From the NCBI RefSeq assembly GCF_000719095.1, contig NZ_JOEH01000008.1:62001-126000 (forward strand): a stretch of 64,000 nt of DNA, in the 5' to 3' direction. This DNA comes from Streptacidiphilus jeojiense (GTDB lineage: Bacteria; Actinomycetota; Actinomycetes; Streptomycetales; Streptomycetaceae). Position numbers and translations under genes: made by a program. Below the pieces are notes generated by a model that did no database searches, had not been told where the DNA came from, and was given only the letters and a program-made list of their open reading frames with translations. Every line of letters begins with the position of its first letter. Positions within the stretch are counted from its first letter, which is position 1. Shown piece by piece: positions 25,405 to 35,251 of the stretch.

Positions 25405-25460
25405 TCAGCCAGTCAGCCAGCCAGTCAGTCAGTTTGTCAGTGAGCCAGTTAGTCAGTCAG
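25405..25460. repeat. Microsatellite of 14 tetranucleotide units (mostly TCAG/CCAG)
   Basis: Fourteen consecutive 4-bp units, eleven of them TCAG or CCAG and the rest single-base variants, end exactly where the AGGAGAG ribosome binding site of the FMN reductase begins. The tract is in the 5' untranslated region. Confidence 0.9.
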
Positions 25461-25469
25461 GAGAGCGCC

Positions 25470-25982
25470 GTGAGCGTCGTCGTCCTCGTCGGCAACCCGA
25501 GACCACGATCCCGTACCTACGAGGCGGCGCACCTTGTCGCCGAGCGGCTGACGGGGGCTCAGGCCGACCACAGCATCGACCTCGCCGACCTGGGGGCCGC
25601 GCTGTTCGACCCCGAGGACCAGCGGGTGGCCGAGGCCATCGCCGCCGTCGAGGGCGCCGACCTGCTGATCGCCGCCAGCCCCACCTACAAGGCCAGCTAC
25701 ACCGGTCTGCTGAAGCTCTTCCTGGACCGGCTCGGCTCGGGTTCGCTCACGGGCACCACGGCGGTGCCGTTGCTGCTCGGCGCGCACTGGCGCCATTCGC
25801 TGGCCGCGGACCTGCTGCTGAAGCCGGTCCTGGTGGAGCTGGGCGCGACCGTCCCGGTACGGGGCCTGTTCCTGCTGGACTCGGACTACACCGCGTCGGA
25901 GGAGCTGGAGAAGTGGCTGACCTCGGCACGCGGCCAGGTGGCCGCGACCGTGGACGCCGAGCGGGCCCGGGTGGCGTCGTGA
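25470..25982 (+). CDS. NADPH-dependent FMN reductase (SsuE-like flavodoxin fold)
   Basis: This 170-residue protein has the flavodoxin-like FMN-binding motif VVLVGNPRPRSRTYEAA at the N-terminus, then LLIASPTYKASYTGLLKLFLD, which matches SsuE and related FMN reductases. These supply FMNH2 to alkanesulfonate and sulfone monooxygenases, several of which lie nearby. GTG 25470 follows AGGAGAG. The 5' region is a tetranucleotide repeat tract. The gene is convergent with the Smr-domain gene, whose stop is 11 bp away. Confidence 0.9.
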   Translation: MSVVVLVGNPRPRSRTYEAAHLVAERLTGAQADHSIDLADLGAALFDPEDQRVAEAIAAVEGADLLIAASPTYKASYTGLLKLFLDRLGSGSLTGTTAVPLLLGAHWRHSLAADLLLKPVLVELGATVPVRGLFLLDSDYTASEELEKWLTSARGQVAATVDAERARVAS

Positions 25983-25992
25983 CCGTGGCCTA

Positions 25993-26247
25993 CTACCGGG
26001 CTTCGCGGAAGTGGACGATGACGCGCCCCTCGTTGCCCGGCGGCGACTCGTGGCGCAGGTACAGCTTCTTGATGTGCTTCTGGTCGAGGAACGCCAGCAC
26101 ACGCCGCTTCAGCTGACCGGTCCCCTTCCCGGGGATGATCTCGACGGCGGGCTCGCCGGAGCGGGCGGCCGTGAAGAGGAACTGGCGCATGGCGAGTTCG
26201 ATGTCGCGGTTGTTGCGGTAGATCGGGTGCAGATCCAGGCTCAACAT
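25993..26247 (-). CDS. Small Smr-domain protein
   Basis: The 84-residue product begins MLSLDLHPIYRNNRDIELA and contains IIPGKGTGQLKRRVLAFLDQ. These are the DLH and (H)GKGxG motifs of the Smr domain, a nuclease fold found in MutS2 and in stand-alone proteins. The domain fills the whole protein. No good ribosome binding site is seen before ATG 26247, but no other in-frame start is near. The role is unknown; stand-alone Smr proteins are linked to RNA cleavage or ribosome rescue. Confidence 0.82.
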   Translation of the reverse strand: MLSLDLHPIYRNNRDIELAMRQFLFTAARSGEPAVEIIPGKGTGQLKRRVLAFLDQKHIKKLYLRHESPPGNEGRVIVHFREAR

Positions 26248-26372
26248 GCCGCAACACCGTCCAACGGCGCGGTGGACTGCTCCTCGGCGATCACGTTCGC
26301 ACCCTAGTCCCGTTCCGCCGCCCGCACCAGGAAGCCGGCGCCCGGGTCCCGGGGCCGGATCCCGGGTCGCGC

Positions 26373-26822
26373 TCAGGCGGTAGGGGCGTTTCCGTAGACC
26401 CGGGACGGCTCGACCAGGACCACGGTGCGTCGCTGCTCGGCCATCACCCGGTCGTACTCGGCCCAGTCCTCGTGCACCCCGCCCGCCGCCGTGAAGACCG
26501 CGCGCAGCAGCAGGCGCAGGCCCTCGGGGTCCAACCAGGGCTGGGGGTCGTCGGGGCCGGCCAGCTGGGCCCGGCCCTCGACGGTCGCCCACTGCCACCC
26601 GTGCCGGAAGGTCGCGGTGAGCTGCGGCCGGGCCCGCAGGTTGGCCAGTTTCACCCGCCCGTAGGTGACGAAGGCCAGGACGGGGACGCCGGTGGCCGGG
26701 TGCGGCAGCAGCCCTGCGTTGACCACCGAGGCCTGGACGGTCCCGTCCGCCCGCAGCGTGGACACCACCGCGAGCCCGCTCTCCTGCTGCCCCAGGTCAC
26801 TGGCTTCCTGCAGCGTGGTCAT
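26373..26822 (-). CDS. PPOX-class (pyridoxamine oxidase-like) F420 or flavin-dependent oxidoreductase
   Basis: This 149-residue split-barrel protein has LAVVSTLRADGTVQASVVNA, PVLAFVTYGRVKLANLRARP and VEGRAQLAGPDD, typical of actinobacterial F420-dependent reductases or oxidases. It is the last gene in the long minus-strand run beginning with the leader ORF at 31.9 kb, 20 bp after a hypothetical gene. The substrate is unknown. Confidence 0.88.
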   Translation of the reverse strand: MTTLQEASDLGQQESGLAVVSTLRADGTVQASVVNAGLLPHPATGVPVLAFVTYGRVKLANLRARPQLTATFRHGWQWATVEGRAQLAGPDDPQPWLDPEGLRLLLRAVFTAAGGVHEDWAEYDRVMAEQRRTVVLVEPSRVYGNAPTA

Positions 26823-26842
26823 CGGTGCTTCCCTCCGGTCCG

Positions 26843-27220
26843 TCAGTCCTGCCAGTCGAGTTGGTGCTCGGGCACGCCCACCGAGCGGCCGTGGGCGCGG
26901 GCCTGGGCGCGAACGGCCGTGTCCCCGCGAGCGTAGCGGTACACCGTGCCGGCGAAGACGATCACACGCTGGTCGCCGACCCGCAGATCGGCGTACCAGC
27001 CGCCTTCCGCACGGAGGCAGCCGGCCAGCGCCTCGGCGACGCCGTCGGCCTCCCGGTCGTCGACCTCGAAGTCGACGACCGTCCACAGCGGCGGCTGGTG
27101 CGGACCGACCGAGTCCGACAGGTCCAGCCGGGTGATCCGACGGATCCTCAGCCCTGGCGGTTCGAAGACCGCTCCGGGGCGGAGGCTCTCGCCGATGACG
27201 CATCCGGTCGCCACCGTCAC
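26843..27220 (-). CDS. Conserved-looking hypothetical protein (125 aa)
   Basis: The product begins MTVATGCVIGESLRPGAVFE and contains WTVVDFEVDDREADGVAEAL and WYADLRVGDQRVIVFAGTVY. The mixed alpha/beta pattern suggests a compact globular protein. Its start overlaps the stop of the GNAT gene by 4 bp, so the two are translationally coupled. I recognise no family. There is no membrane segment. Confidence 0.78.
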   Translation of the reverse strand: MTVATGCVIGESLRPGAVFEPPGLRIRRITRLDLSDSVGPHQPPLWTVVDFEVDDREADGVAEALAGCLRAEGGWYADLRVGDQRVIVFAGTVYRYARGDTAVRAQARAHGRSVGVPEHQLDWQD

Positions 27221-27804
27221 TCCCCCGGCCCGGAGTGACTGGTGGGTGTGGCGGCGCCGAAGTCCACCCGTGGGGTGGGACGGAAGTCCTCCGAGCGGAG
27301 CGGCTGGGTGCCGGTGAGGCGTTTGGCGAAGGGGAGTGGGCCGCCGAGGGTTTCCGGGTCGGCGGTCAGGTCGAACAGGGCGGTGTAGCCGGTGACCAGG
27401 TAGAGGCCCTTGGCCTCCGGCTGGCGGGGGCCGGTGGTGAGGTAGACCTGCTGGTAGCCGGCGGCGGCTGCGGCCTGCTCCAGCTCGTGGACCACACGGC
27501 GGGCCAGGCCGCGGCGGCGGTGCGCGCTGTGGGTCCAGATGCGCTTCAGCTCGGCGGTGTGCTCGTCGTAGCGGCGGTAGGCGCCGCCGGCGACCGGCTC
27601 GCCGTCCTGCAGCAGCAGGAGCAGCAGGCCGCCGTGGTCCGGCTCGAACTCCTCGGCCGGGTAGCGGGACAGCTCCCTGCTGGTGCCGGCCAGCGAGGGG
27701 TAGCGGGTGGTGTACTCGTGCTCCAGCTCGGTCAGCAGCGGCTGCACCAGCGGATCCGCCAGGACCGTGGCGCGGACCTCGTACTGCGGGACGGTGGTGG
27801 TCAA
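27217..27804 (-). CDS. GNAT-family N-acetyltransferase
   Basis: This 195-residue protein has the acetyl-CoA-binding region AELKRIWTHSAHRRRGLARR followed by LYLVTGYTALF. It lies between an LLM monooxygenase (4-bp overlap) and a hypothetical gene (4-bp overlap), so it belongs to the sulfur operon. In related actinobacterial operons such GNATs may acetylate a sulfur-containing substrate; here that is inference only. Confidence 0.9.
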   Translation of the reverse strand: MTTTVPQYEVRATVLADPLVQPLLTELEHEYTTRYPSLAGTSRELSRYPAEEFEPDHGGLLLLLLQDGEPVAGGAYRRYDEHTAELKRIWTHSAHRRRGLARRVVHELEQAAAAAGYQQVYLTTGPRQPEAKGLYLVTGYTALFDLTADPETLGGPLPFAKRLTGTQPLRSEDFRPTPRVDFGAATPTSHSGPGE

Positions 27805-28940
27805 CGGAGCGCTCCCTCAGGGGTGGTGACGGTCTCCGCGGCGGTGCGGGCGCGCTCGGCGTCGCGGCGGGCGACGCCCTCGCGGACCAGCGGGATGACG
27901 TGGCGGCCGAAGTCGATGGCGTCGCCGAGCAGGTCGTAGCCGCGGGCGGAGAGGATGTCGACGCCGAGGTCGTAGTAGTCGAGCAGCGCCTCGGCGACGG
28001 TCTCGGGGGTGCCGACCAGTGCGTTGGAGTTGCCGGCGCCGCCGGTCGCGGCGGCGGTGGGGGTCCACAGGGCGCGGTCGTAGCGCTCGCCCTGCTCGGC
28101 GATGGCGATCAGCCGCTGCGACCCGGTGTTCTGCGGGTTGGCCGCACCGGCCCTGCGGCTCCAGGCGCCGGACTCGCGGCGGGACTTGATGGCCGCGACG
28201 GTGCGGTGGGCCTTCTCCCAGGCGAGTTCCTCGGTGGGGGCGATGATCGGCCGGAAGGCCACCTGGATCCGGGGCGGGTCGGTGCGTCCGGCCGCCCGGG
28301 CCGCCGCCTTCACCGCCTCGATCTGCTTGGCGGTCTCCTCCAGCGGTTCGCCCCACAGCGCGTAGATGTCGGCGACGGCGCCGCCCGCGGCGTAGGCGGC
28401 GGGCGAGGAGCCGCCGAAGGAGACGTCCGGGCGGGGCTGCTGCACAGGGAAGACATCGGCGGCGAAGTCGTTGAAGCGGTAGTACTCGCCCTGGTGGTCG
28501 AAGGGCTCGTGCTCGGTCCAGGCGCGCTTGACGATCTCGATGTACTCGCGGGTGCGGGCGTAGCGCTGGTCCTTGGTCAGGAAGTCGCCCTCGCGCTGCT
28601 GCTCGTGGTCGTTGCCGCCGGTGATGAAGTGGACGGTGAGCCGGCCGTCGCTGATCCGGTCCAGGGTGGCGAACTCCTTGGCGGCGAACGTCGGGTAGGA
28701 GACGTTGGGCCGGTGCGCCAGCAGGATCTGCAGCCGGCTGGTGTTGGCCGCGATGTACGCGGCGGCGGTGCCCGGTTCCGGCGAGCCGGAGCCGTAGGCG
28801 AACAGCACCCGGTCCCAGCCGTGGTCCTCATGGGCCCGGGCCAGCCTGAGCGTGTACTCCTTGTCGAACGAGGCCCCGCTGCGGGGGTTGGTCTCCGAAC
28901 CGTCGTTGGTGGCGGCGATACCGAGGAATTCGATGGGCAT
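27801..28940 (-). CDS. LLM-class flavin-dependent oxidoreductase (SsuD-related)
   Basis: This 379-residue luciferase-like monooxygenase has IEFLGIAATNDGSETNPRSG, RVLFAYGSGSPEPGTAAAY, ITGGNDHEQQREGDFLTKDQ and VSFGGSSPAAYAAGG, a pattern close to alkanesulfonate and related sulfur monooxygenases. I chose ATG 28940, preceded by GAAAGG, rather than an ATG 15 bp upstream. It overlaps the GNAT gene by 4 bp and follows a small gene in the leader-controlled operon. The exact substrate is unknown. Confidence 0.9.
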   Translation of the reverse strand: MPIEFLGIAATNDGSETNPRSGASFDKEYTLRLARAHEDHGWDRVLFAYGSGSPEPGTAAAYIAANTSRLQILLAHRPNVSYPTFAAKEFATLDRISDGRLTVHFITGGNDHEQQREGDFLTKDQRYARTREYIEIVKRAWTEHEPFDHQGEYYRFNDFAADVFPVQQPRPDVSFGGSSPAAYAAGGAVADIYALWGEPLEETAKQIEAVKAAARAAGRTDPPRIQVAFRPIIAPTEELAWEKAHRTVAAIKSRRESGAWSRRAGAANPQNTGSQRLIAIAEQGERYDRALWTPTAAATGGAGNSNALVGTPETVAEALLDYYDLGVDILSARGYDLLGDAIDFGRHVIPLVREGVARRDAERARTAAETVTTPEGALR

Positions 28941-28988
28941 GGCAGGGCCTTTCATACAGGTGAGCTGAGTTGACGGACAGTCAAGAGG

Positions 28989-29246
28989 TCAGGTGGGCAG
29001 GCCGAGGCGGGACCAGAGGTCACGCTCCACCTCGGTCGGTGGGATGTGGACGCAGAGGCGTTCGGGATGGCCGGGCGGCGGGTGGTCGGCCGGACCCGTC
29101 CGCTGCCGGGACTCCGGCCAGGGCCAGGGCGTGCAGACGCCCCAGAGTGAGCAGCCGAAGGCGATCAGCCCCGGCGTCCAGCGGTCCAGCAGGAGCAGCC
29201 ACCACCGGGGCGGACGTCGCGCCCGGCGGCGTCGCTCGTCGGTCAT
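28989..29246 (-). CDS. Small hypothetical protein with one hydrophobic segment (85 aa)
   Basis: ATG 29246 follows GGAGG by 7 nt. The product begins MTDERRRRARRPPRWWLLLL, has a hydrophobic stretch to about residue 41 (DRWTPGLIAFGCSLWGVC) and ends in a soluble tail. It sits inside the operon between ssuD and the second LLM gene, with 48-52 bp on each side. It may be a small membrane-associated subunit. I do not recognise a family. Confidence 0.65.
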   Translation of the reverse strand: MTDERRRRARRPPRWWLLLLDRWTPGLIAFGCSLWGVCTPWPWPESRQRTGPADHPPPGHPERLCVHIPPTEVERDLWSRLGLPT

Positions 29247-29298
29247 CAGCGCATTCCTCCGGTCGGTTCGTCGGCGTGGTTGAGTGGTTGACGGGGTG

Positions 29299-30417
29299 TC
29301 AGAGCAGTGGGCGGACGCACTCGGCGAAGGTGTAGGCCTCCTCCAGGTGCGGGTAGCCGGAGAGGACGAACTCGTCGACGCCGGCCGCGCGGTACTCGTC
29401 GATGCGTTCGGCGACCTCCTCGTGGCTACCGACCAGCGCGGTCCCCGCGCCGCCGCGGACCAGGCCGATGCCGGCCCAGAGGTTGGGCGCCACCAGCAGC
29501 CGGTCCCGGGAGCCGCCGTGGAGTTCCAGCATCCGGCGCTGGCCCTCGGACTCCAGGGCGCGCAGCCGCTGTTGGCCGGCCGCGATCGCCTGGTCGTCCA
29601 GGCCCGCGATCAGCGCGTCGGCGGCCTGCCAGGCCTGGGCCGCGGTGTCCCGGCTGAGCACGTGGATGCGCAGTCCGAACCGCAGCGTGCGGCCCTCGGC
29701 CTCGGCCCGCTCACGGACCCGGGCGATCTTCTCGGCGACCAGCGGAGCCGGTTCTCCCCAGGTCAGATAGGTGTCGGCGTGCCGGGCCGCCAACGCGATC
29801 GCGGGGTCTGAAGAGCCGCCGAAGTAGATCCGCGGGGCCGGCTCCGGGGGACGGCGCAGCTGGGCGCCCTCCAGCTGGTAGTGCTCGCCCTTGTGGTCGA
29901 AGCGGTCGCCGGTCCAGGAGGCCCGGACCACGTCCAGGAACTCCTCGGCGCGGGCGTAGCGCTCGTCGTGGCCCAACCGGTCGCCGTAGCCGCGCTGTTC
30001 GGCGTCGCTGCCGCCGGCCACCACGTTCAGGAGCAGTCGCCCCTGCGACAGGCGCTGGAAGGTGGCCGCGGTCTGCGCCGCCAGTGCGGGTTCGACCAGC
30101 CCGGGACGGAAGGCGACCATGAACTTCAGCCGCCGGGTCCTGGCGATCAGGGCGGCGGTGACGATCCAGGCGTCCTCGCAGTGCGCACCGGTGGGCGTCA
30201 GCACCCCCTCGTAGCCGAGGTCGTCGGCGGCCTCGGCGAGTTGGGAGAGGTAGGCCAGGGTGGCCGGACGCTCTCCCCCGGTGCGGCGGGGCGCGCTGCT
30301 GGACCCGTCCGCGCCGATGCCGACGCCGTGGACCGAGCCGCCGAGCTGCCGGCCGTCCCCACCGGTCGGCAGGAACCAGTGGAAGGCGGTGCTGCTGCCT
30401 GCCGGTGTCGCGGTCAT
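29299..30417 (-). CDS. ssuD: FMNH2-dependent alkanesulfonate monooxygenase (SsuD-like)
   Basis: This 372-residue luciferase-like enzyme closely follows SsuD: FHWFLPTGGDGRQLGGSVHG, GVLTPTGAHCEDAWIVTAAL, FMVAFRPGLVEPALAAQTAA, NVVAGGSDAEQRGYGD and IYFGGSSDPAIALAARHADT. SsuD releases sulfite from alkanesulfonates using FMNH2 and oxygen. Its start overlaps the stop of the SolA-like gene by 4 bp. The FMN reductases at 24 and 25.5 kb could supply reduced flavin. No ssuABC transporter genes lie in the window. Confidence 0.92.
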   Translation of the reverse strand: MTATPAGSSTAFHWFLPTGGDGRQLGGSVHGVGIGADGSSSAPRRTGGERPATLAYLSQLAEAADDLGYEGVLTPTGAHCEDAWIVTAALIARTRRLKFMVAFRPGLVEPALAAQTAATFQRLSQGRLLLNVVAGGSDAEQRGYGDRLGHDERYARAEEFLDVVRASWTGDRFDHKGEHYQLEGAQLRRPPEPAPRIYFGGSSDPAIALAARHADTYLTWGEPAPLVAEKIARVRERAEAEGRTLRFGLRIHVLSRDTAAQAWQAADALIAGLDDQAIAAGQQRLRALESEGQRRMLELHGGSRDRLLVAPNLWAGIGLVRGGAGTALVGSHEEVAERIDEYRAAGVDEFVLSGYPHLEEAYTFAECVRPLL

Positions 30418-31583
30418 GCGGTCTTCCCTCCGTCGGTGCGTGCCTGGTCGGTGCGTCCCAGGTCAGCGCGTTCCGGGTCAGCGCGTGCCGGGTCGGTGCG
30501 TCCCAGCGAGAAGCGGCGGGCGCCCGGCCGACCGGTCACCAGGTCGGCGGCGAGTTCGCCGATGACGGAGGCGAACTTGAAGCCGTGGCCGGAGAACCCG
30601 GCCAGTACGGTGACCGGGCCGTCGCGGTCCACCACGAAGTCGTGCTCGGGGGTGAGGGTGTACAGGCAGGTGGTGGCGGTGGGCGCGGAGGCGTCGACCC
30701 CGAGGAGCCAGCGTTCGGCGTACTCCTGGACCTGACGCAGCGCCAGCGGGTCGATGCTGCGGTCGCGCCGGTCCGGGTCCACCACCGGGCCGACCGCGTG
30801 GAAGCCGGCCTTGACGCCGTCCTCGCTGCCCAGTCCGTACACGCCGGAGTCCCCGGCCAGCGCCGCTCCGCCGTGGTGGATGAAACTCGGCCAGTCCAGC
30901 GCGTCCGGGGCCGGGAAGTGGACCGGCTGCTCCTGGGTGACCCGCAGCGGCGGCAGGCCGGAGACCGACCGGGCCGCCAGGCCGGGGGCCCAGCCGCCGA
31001 CCGCGACCACGGCGGCGTCCGCCGTGACCGCCTCTCCCCCGGTGGTGACCACCTCGACCTTGTCGGCACCGTGCCGGAGCAGTTTCGCGACCCGGACCCC
31101 GTGCCGGACCACCGCACCCTTGGCCGCGGCGGCCTGCTGGAACGCCAGGACGGCCCGGTCCGCGTGCAGCCGTCCGGCGGCGGCGTGGAACAGCACGCTG
31201 GTGTCGAAGCGCAGCCCCGGCCAGCGTTCGGCCGCCTGCTCGGGGCCGAGCACCCTGGCGGCGTGCCCGCCCGCGCGGAGCTCGCCGTGCAGCGCCTCGA
31301 TCGCGGCGGGCGGGCCGTGGTCCACCGCGCCGGTGAGGCTGAGCACCTCGATGCCGGACTCCGCCTCCAGCCGACGCCACAGCGGGAGCGCCCGCGCGGC
31401 CAGCGAGACATAGAAGGCGTCGGGGTAGGCGAGCCGGAAGATCCGGGAGCTGCCGTGCGAGCTGCCCTCGGTGTGCCCGGCTGCACCCCGCTCCAGCAGG
31501 GTCACCGCGAAGCCGCGCGAGGCGAGCTGCCAGGCTGCGGCGGAGCCCATGACCCCGCCACCCACTACTACGACGTGTGCCAC
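30414..31583 (-). CDS. solA: FAD-dependent N-methyl amino acid oxidase (SolA/MSOX-like)
   Basis: This 389-residue protein has the FAD Rossmann motif VVVVGGGVMGSAAAWQLASR, HTEGSSHGSSRIFRLAY (the SSHG.SR signature of N-methyltryptophan/sarcosine oxidases) and TLTPEHDFVVDRDG with GFSGHGFK at the C-terminal side. It oxidises a secondary amino acid to aldehyde or ketone plus H2O2. GTG 31583 starts the first full gene of the leader-controlled sulfur operon. The last 30 residues are a low-complexity tail (ARADPERADLGRTDQ) from a 15-bp repeat. The natural substrate could be an N-methylated sulfur amino acid; that is conjecture. Confidence 0.88.
   Translation of the reverse strand: MAHVVVVGGGVMGSAAAWQLASRGFAVTLLERGAAGHTEGSSHGSSRIFRLAYPDAFYVSLAARALPLWRRLEAESGIEVLSLTGAVDHGPPAAIEALHGELRAGGHAARVLGPEQAAERWPGLRFDTSVLFHAAAGRLHADRAVLAFQQAAAAKGAVVRHGVRVAKLLRHGADKVEVVTTGGEAVTADAAVVAVGGWAPGLAARSVSGLPPLRVTQEQPVHFPAPDALDWPSFIHHGGAALAGDSGVYGLGSEDGVKAGFHAVGPVVDPDRRDRSIDPLALRQVQEYAERWLLGVDASAPTATTCLYTLTPEHDFVVDRDGPVTVLAGFSGHGFKFASVIGELAADLVTGRPGARRFSLGRTDPARADPERADLGRTDQARTDGGKTA
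30435..30509. repeat. Five tandem copies of a 15-bp coding unit in the solA 3' end
   Basis: Units related to GGTGCGTCCCAGGTC repeat five times in frame and encode the charged tail of the SolA-like protein. Length changes would be in frame and probably tolerated. Confidence 0.85.
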
Positions 31584-31763
31584 AGTTCTGTCGTCCTTCT
31601 CGGGTCGGTGGAGTGCAGGGCAGCCCGGAGGCAGACAGCGCCGCGATCGGACGCGCGGCGGGGGCCATGGGTCAGGCCGCTGGGAAGCAGCGTGGTCAGG
31701 ACCGGCGCGGGTCTGCCGCTGTCGGTCGGAGCCGGGCGGCGCGCGGTCGGCCGTCCCTTGGCG

Positions 31764-31907
31764 TCAACAGTCCGGGGAGGTCCCCGGACACAGTGCGCTG
31801 CTCACCCGGAGCAGGTCCACATGGCGCCTGGCGACCCGGAGCTGCCGGAACCCCTGCGGGCGCGGCGCACTGCTGCTGCCGAAGCGACGGATCTGCACGG
31901 GAATCAC
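31764..31907 (-). CDS. Cysteine-containing leader peptide upstream of the solA-ssuD operon
   Basis: The GTG-started frame is preceded by GAGGAG at 6 nt and encodes 47 residues, including ARRHVDLLRVSSALC, then PGTSPDC and stop. The RRHVDLLRVSSALC pattern resembles short leader ORFs annotated in front of sulfur genes in streptomycetes. The two cysteine codons are the 40th and the last. A perfect hairpin lies between them, so ribosome stalling at TGT when cysteinyl-tRNA is scarce could prevent its formation. The main operon starts 180 bp downstream. Confidence 0.8.
   Translation of the reverse strand: MIPVQIRRFGSSSAPRPQGFRQLRVARRHVDLLRVSSALCPGTSPDC
31770..31789 (-). terminator. Hairpin between the two Cys codons of the leader (attenuator candidate)
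   Basis: GTCCGGGGA and TCCCCGGAC are exact complements separated by 2 bases. The hairpin overlaps codons 40-47 of the leader, bounded by the TGT codons. No long U-tract follows, as is common for actinobacterial terminators. Confidence 0.7.
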
Positions 31908-31943
31908 CTCGCACTCCTCGGACCCGCAGGGGGTCTCGCGCTT

Positions 31944-31961
31944 ACAGGACGGGCGTCCTGT
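31944..31961. promoter_or_regulatory. Inverted repeat upstream of the leader ORF
   Basis: ACAGGACG and CGTCCTGT are perfect 8-bp arms around GG. The repeat lies within the transcribed region between promoter and leader. It could be an operator or an RNA hairpin. Confidence 0.5.
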
Positions 31962-32048
31962 CGGGTCGTCACCTGGAGCACCCCACCGCGGACGAGGGTT
32001 GCCGGTCAGCAAGCCAGGGCTTGACGCTGACGCTCATAACCAGGAGCC

Positions 32049-32077
32049 ACGTTAACCGCTCGCCGCGACTTGGACAA
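32049..32077 (-). promoter_or_regulatory. Putative promoter of the solA-ssuD operon
   Basis: On the minus strand, TTGTCC (32077-32072), a 17-bp spacer and TAACGT (32054-32049) form a sigma-70-like promoter about 135 nt upstream of the leader GTG. The same TTGTCC hexamer, preceded by CA, serves as -35 at 24.7 kb. The rest of the 31908-32206 gap holds the inverted repeat at 31.95 kb and the divergent metY promoter. Confidence 0.5.
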
Positions 32078-32193
32078 TGCCGTCGATCGCCCGCTGCACC
32101 GGCGCCCGAGAGCCGATTGTGAACGGCGTGATACCGCGCATTGCCGCAGGTGACAGTGCGGCAGAAGGCTGGTCGGGAAGCGACGAACCGGAC

Positions 32194-32199
32194 TATCCT
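32194..32199 (+). promoter_or_regulatory. -10 hexamer (TATCCT) of the leaderless metY leader transcript
   Basis: TATCCT ends 7 nt before ATG 32207, which has no Shine-Dalgarno. The spacing matches that of the leader promoter at 48.8 kb. The -35 element is weak. Confidence 0.55.
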
Positions 32200-32206
32200 C
32201 ACCGCC

Positions 32207-33920
<1,714 letters not shown>

Positions 33921-33922
33921 CC

Positions 33923-35176
33923 GTGGGGGCGCGGCCGGTGGCCCCGGTGGCGGGCGGCGCGGAGCCGGCCGCCAACGAGCCGTCCGGCACGCAGTCGTCC
34001 GGCACGCAGTCTTCCGACACTCGGCCGTCCGGTACCGGGTCGTCCGGGACGCAGCCACCGGCCAGCGGGGCCTGGCAGCCGGGCGACCCGGTGGGTCGGC
34101 GGCAGTGGGTCGAGCTGCCGAAACCGCTCCAGCTGGAGGCGGGCGGGACGCTTCCTCAGGTCCGGATCGCCTACGAGACGTGGGGGCGGCTCGCGCCCGA
34201 CCGCTCCAACGCCGTCCTGGTCCTGCACGCGCTGACCGGCGACAGCCACGCCGCCGGCCGGGCCGGGCCGGGGCATCCCACCCCGGGCTGGTGGGACGGG
34301 CTGATCGGTCCGGGCCGGGCGGTGGACACCGACCGCTGGTTCGTGGTGGCGCCCAACGTCCTCGGCGGCTGCCAGGGCAGCACCGGACCGTCCTCGGTGC
34401 GCCCCGACGGCGGCCGCTGGGGCTCCGCCTTCCCCTATCTGACGGTCCGTGACCAGGTCGACGCCGAGGCTGCGGTCGCGGATGCGCTGGGGATCGACCG
34501 CTGGGCGCTGGTGCTCGGCGGGTCCATGGGCGGCATGCGGGCGCTGGAGTGGGCGGTCGGCCGCCCGGACCGGGTCGGCGCGCTGCTGCTGGCCGCCTGC
34601 CCGGCGGCCTCCGGCGGCGAGCAGATCGGCTGGGCCCACGCCCAGCTGGCGGCCGTCCGCGCCGACCCCGGCTGGCACGGCGGCGACTACCACGACGCCG
34701 GACCGGGGCGCGGCCCGCACCTGGGCCTCGGCACGGCCCGCCGGATCGCCCATCTCACCTACCGGGCGCCGGCCGAGCTGGACACCCGGTTCGGCTCGGC
34801 GGCCCAGCCGGGCGAGGACCCCTGGCACGGCGGCCGCTACGCCGTAGGCTCGTATCTGGACCACCACGCGGCCAAGCTGGCGCACCGCTTCGACACCGGC
34901 AGCTATGTGGTCCTGACCGAGGCGATGAACAGCCACGACGTGGGACGTGGACGCGGGGGCAGCGACGCGGCACTGCGCCGGATCGTGATGCCCACGGTGG
35001 TGGTGGGCATCGACTCGGACCGGCTCTACCCGCTGCCCCTGCAGCGGCAGCTCGCCGCCTCGATCCCGGGGGCCGAGCGGCTCCGGGTGGTCGAGTCGCC
35101 GTACGGGCACGACGCCTTCCTGATCGAGGTCGACCAACTCGCCCCGCACGTGGCCTCGTTGCTGAACCGGTCCTGA
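33923..35176 (+). CDS. metX: Homoserine O-acetyltransferase (MetX)
   Basis: This 417-residue alpha/beta hydrolase-fold acyltransferase has [48 protein letters not shown], the nucleophile elbow VLGGSMGG and the C-terminal YGHDAFLIE with catalytic His. It acetylates homoserine for MetY. The GTG at 33923 begins 2 bp after the metY stop. The first 60 residues are a low-complexity Ser/Gly/Thr head ([17 protein letters not shown]) encoded by a 15-bp repeat, absent from typical MetX. Succinyl specificity cannot be excluded. Confidence 0.94.
   Translation: MGARPVAPVAGGAEPAANEPSGTQSSGTQSSDTRPSGTGSSGTQPPASGAWQPGDPVGRRQWVELPKPLQLEAGGTLPQVRIAYETWGRLAPDRSNAVLVLHALTGDSHAAGRAGPGHPTPGWWDGLIGPGRAVDTDRWFVVAPNVLGGCQGSTGPSSVRPDGGRWGSAFPYLTVRDQVDAEAAVADALGIDRWALVLGGSMGGMRALEWAVGRPDRVGALLLAACPAASGGEQIGWAHAQLAAVRADPGWHGGDYHDAGPGRGPHLGLGTARRIAHLTYRAPAELDTRFGSAAQPGEDPWHGGRYAVGSYLDHHAAKLAHRFDTGSYVVLTEAMNSHDVGRGRGGSDAALRRIVMPTVVVGIDSDRLYPLPLQRQLAASIPGAERLRVVESPYGHDAFLIEVDQLAPHVASLLNRS
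33983..34057. repeat. Five tandem copies of a 15-bp coding unit in metX
   Basis: Units of TCCGGCACGCAGTCG with variations repeat in frame five times and encode SGTQS-like pentapeptides in the MetX N-terminal extension. Confidence 0.88.
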
Positions 35177-35251
35177 GAACGCGGCGGCCGTCACGAAAAC
35201 CCGTGCGATAGCCTCGGGCTGCGATCGGAACGGCGAAGGGCGGTACACCGG

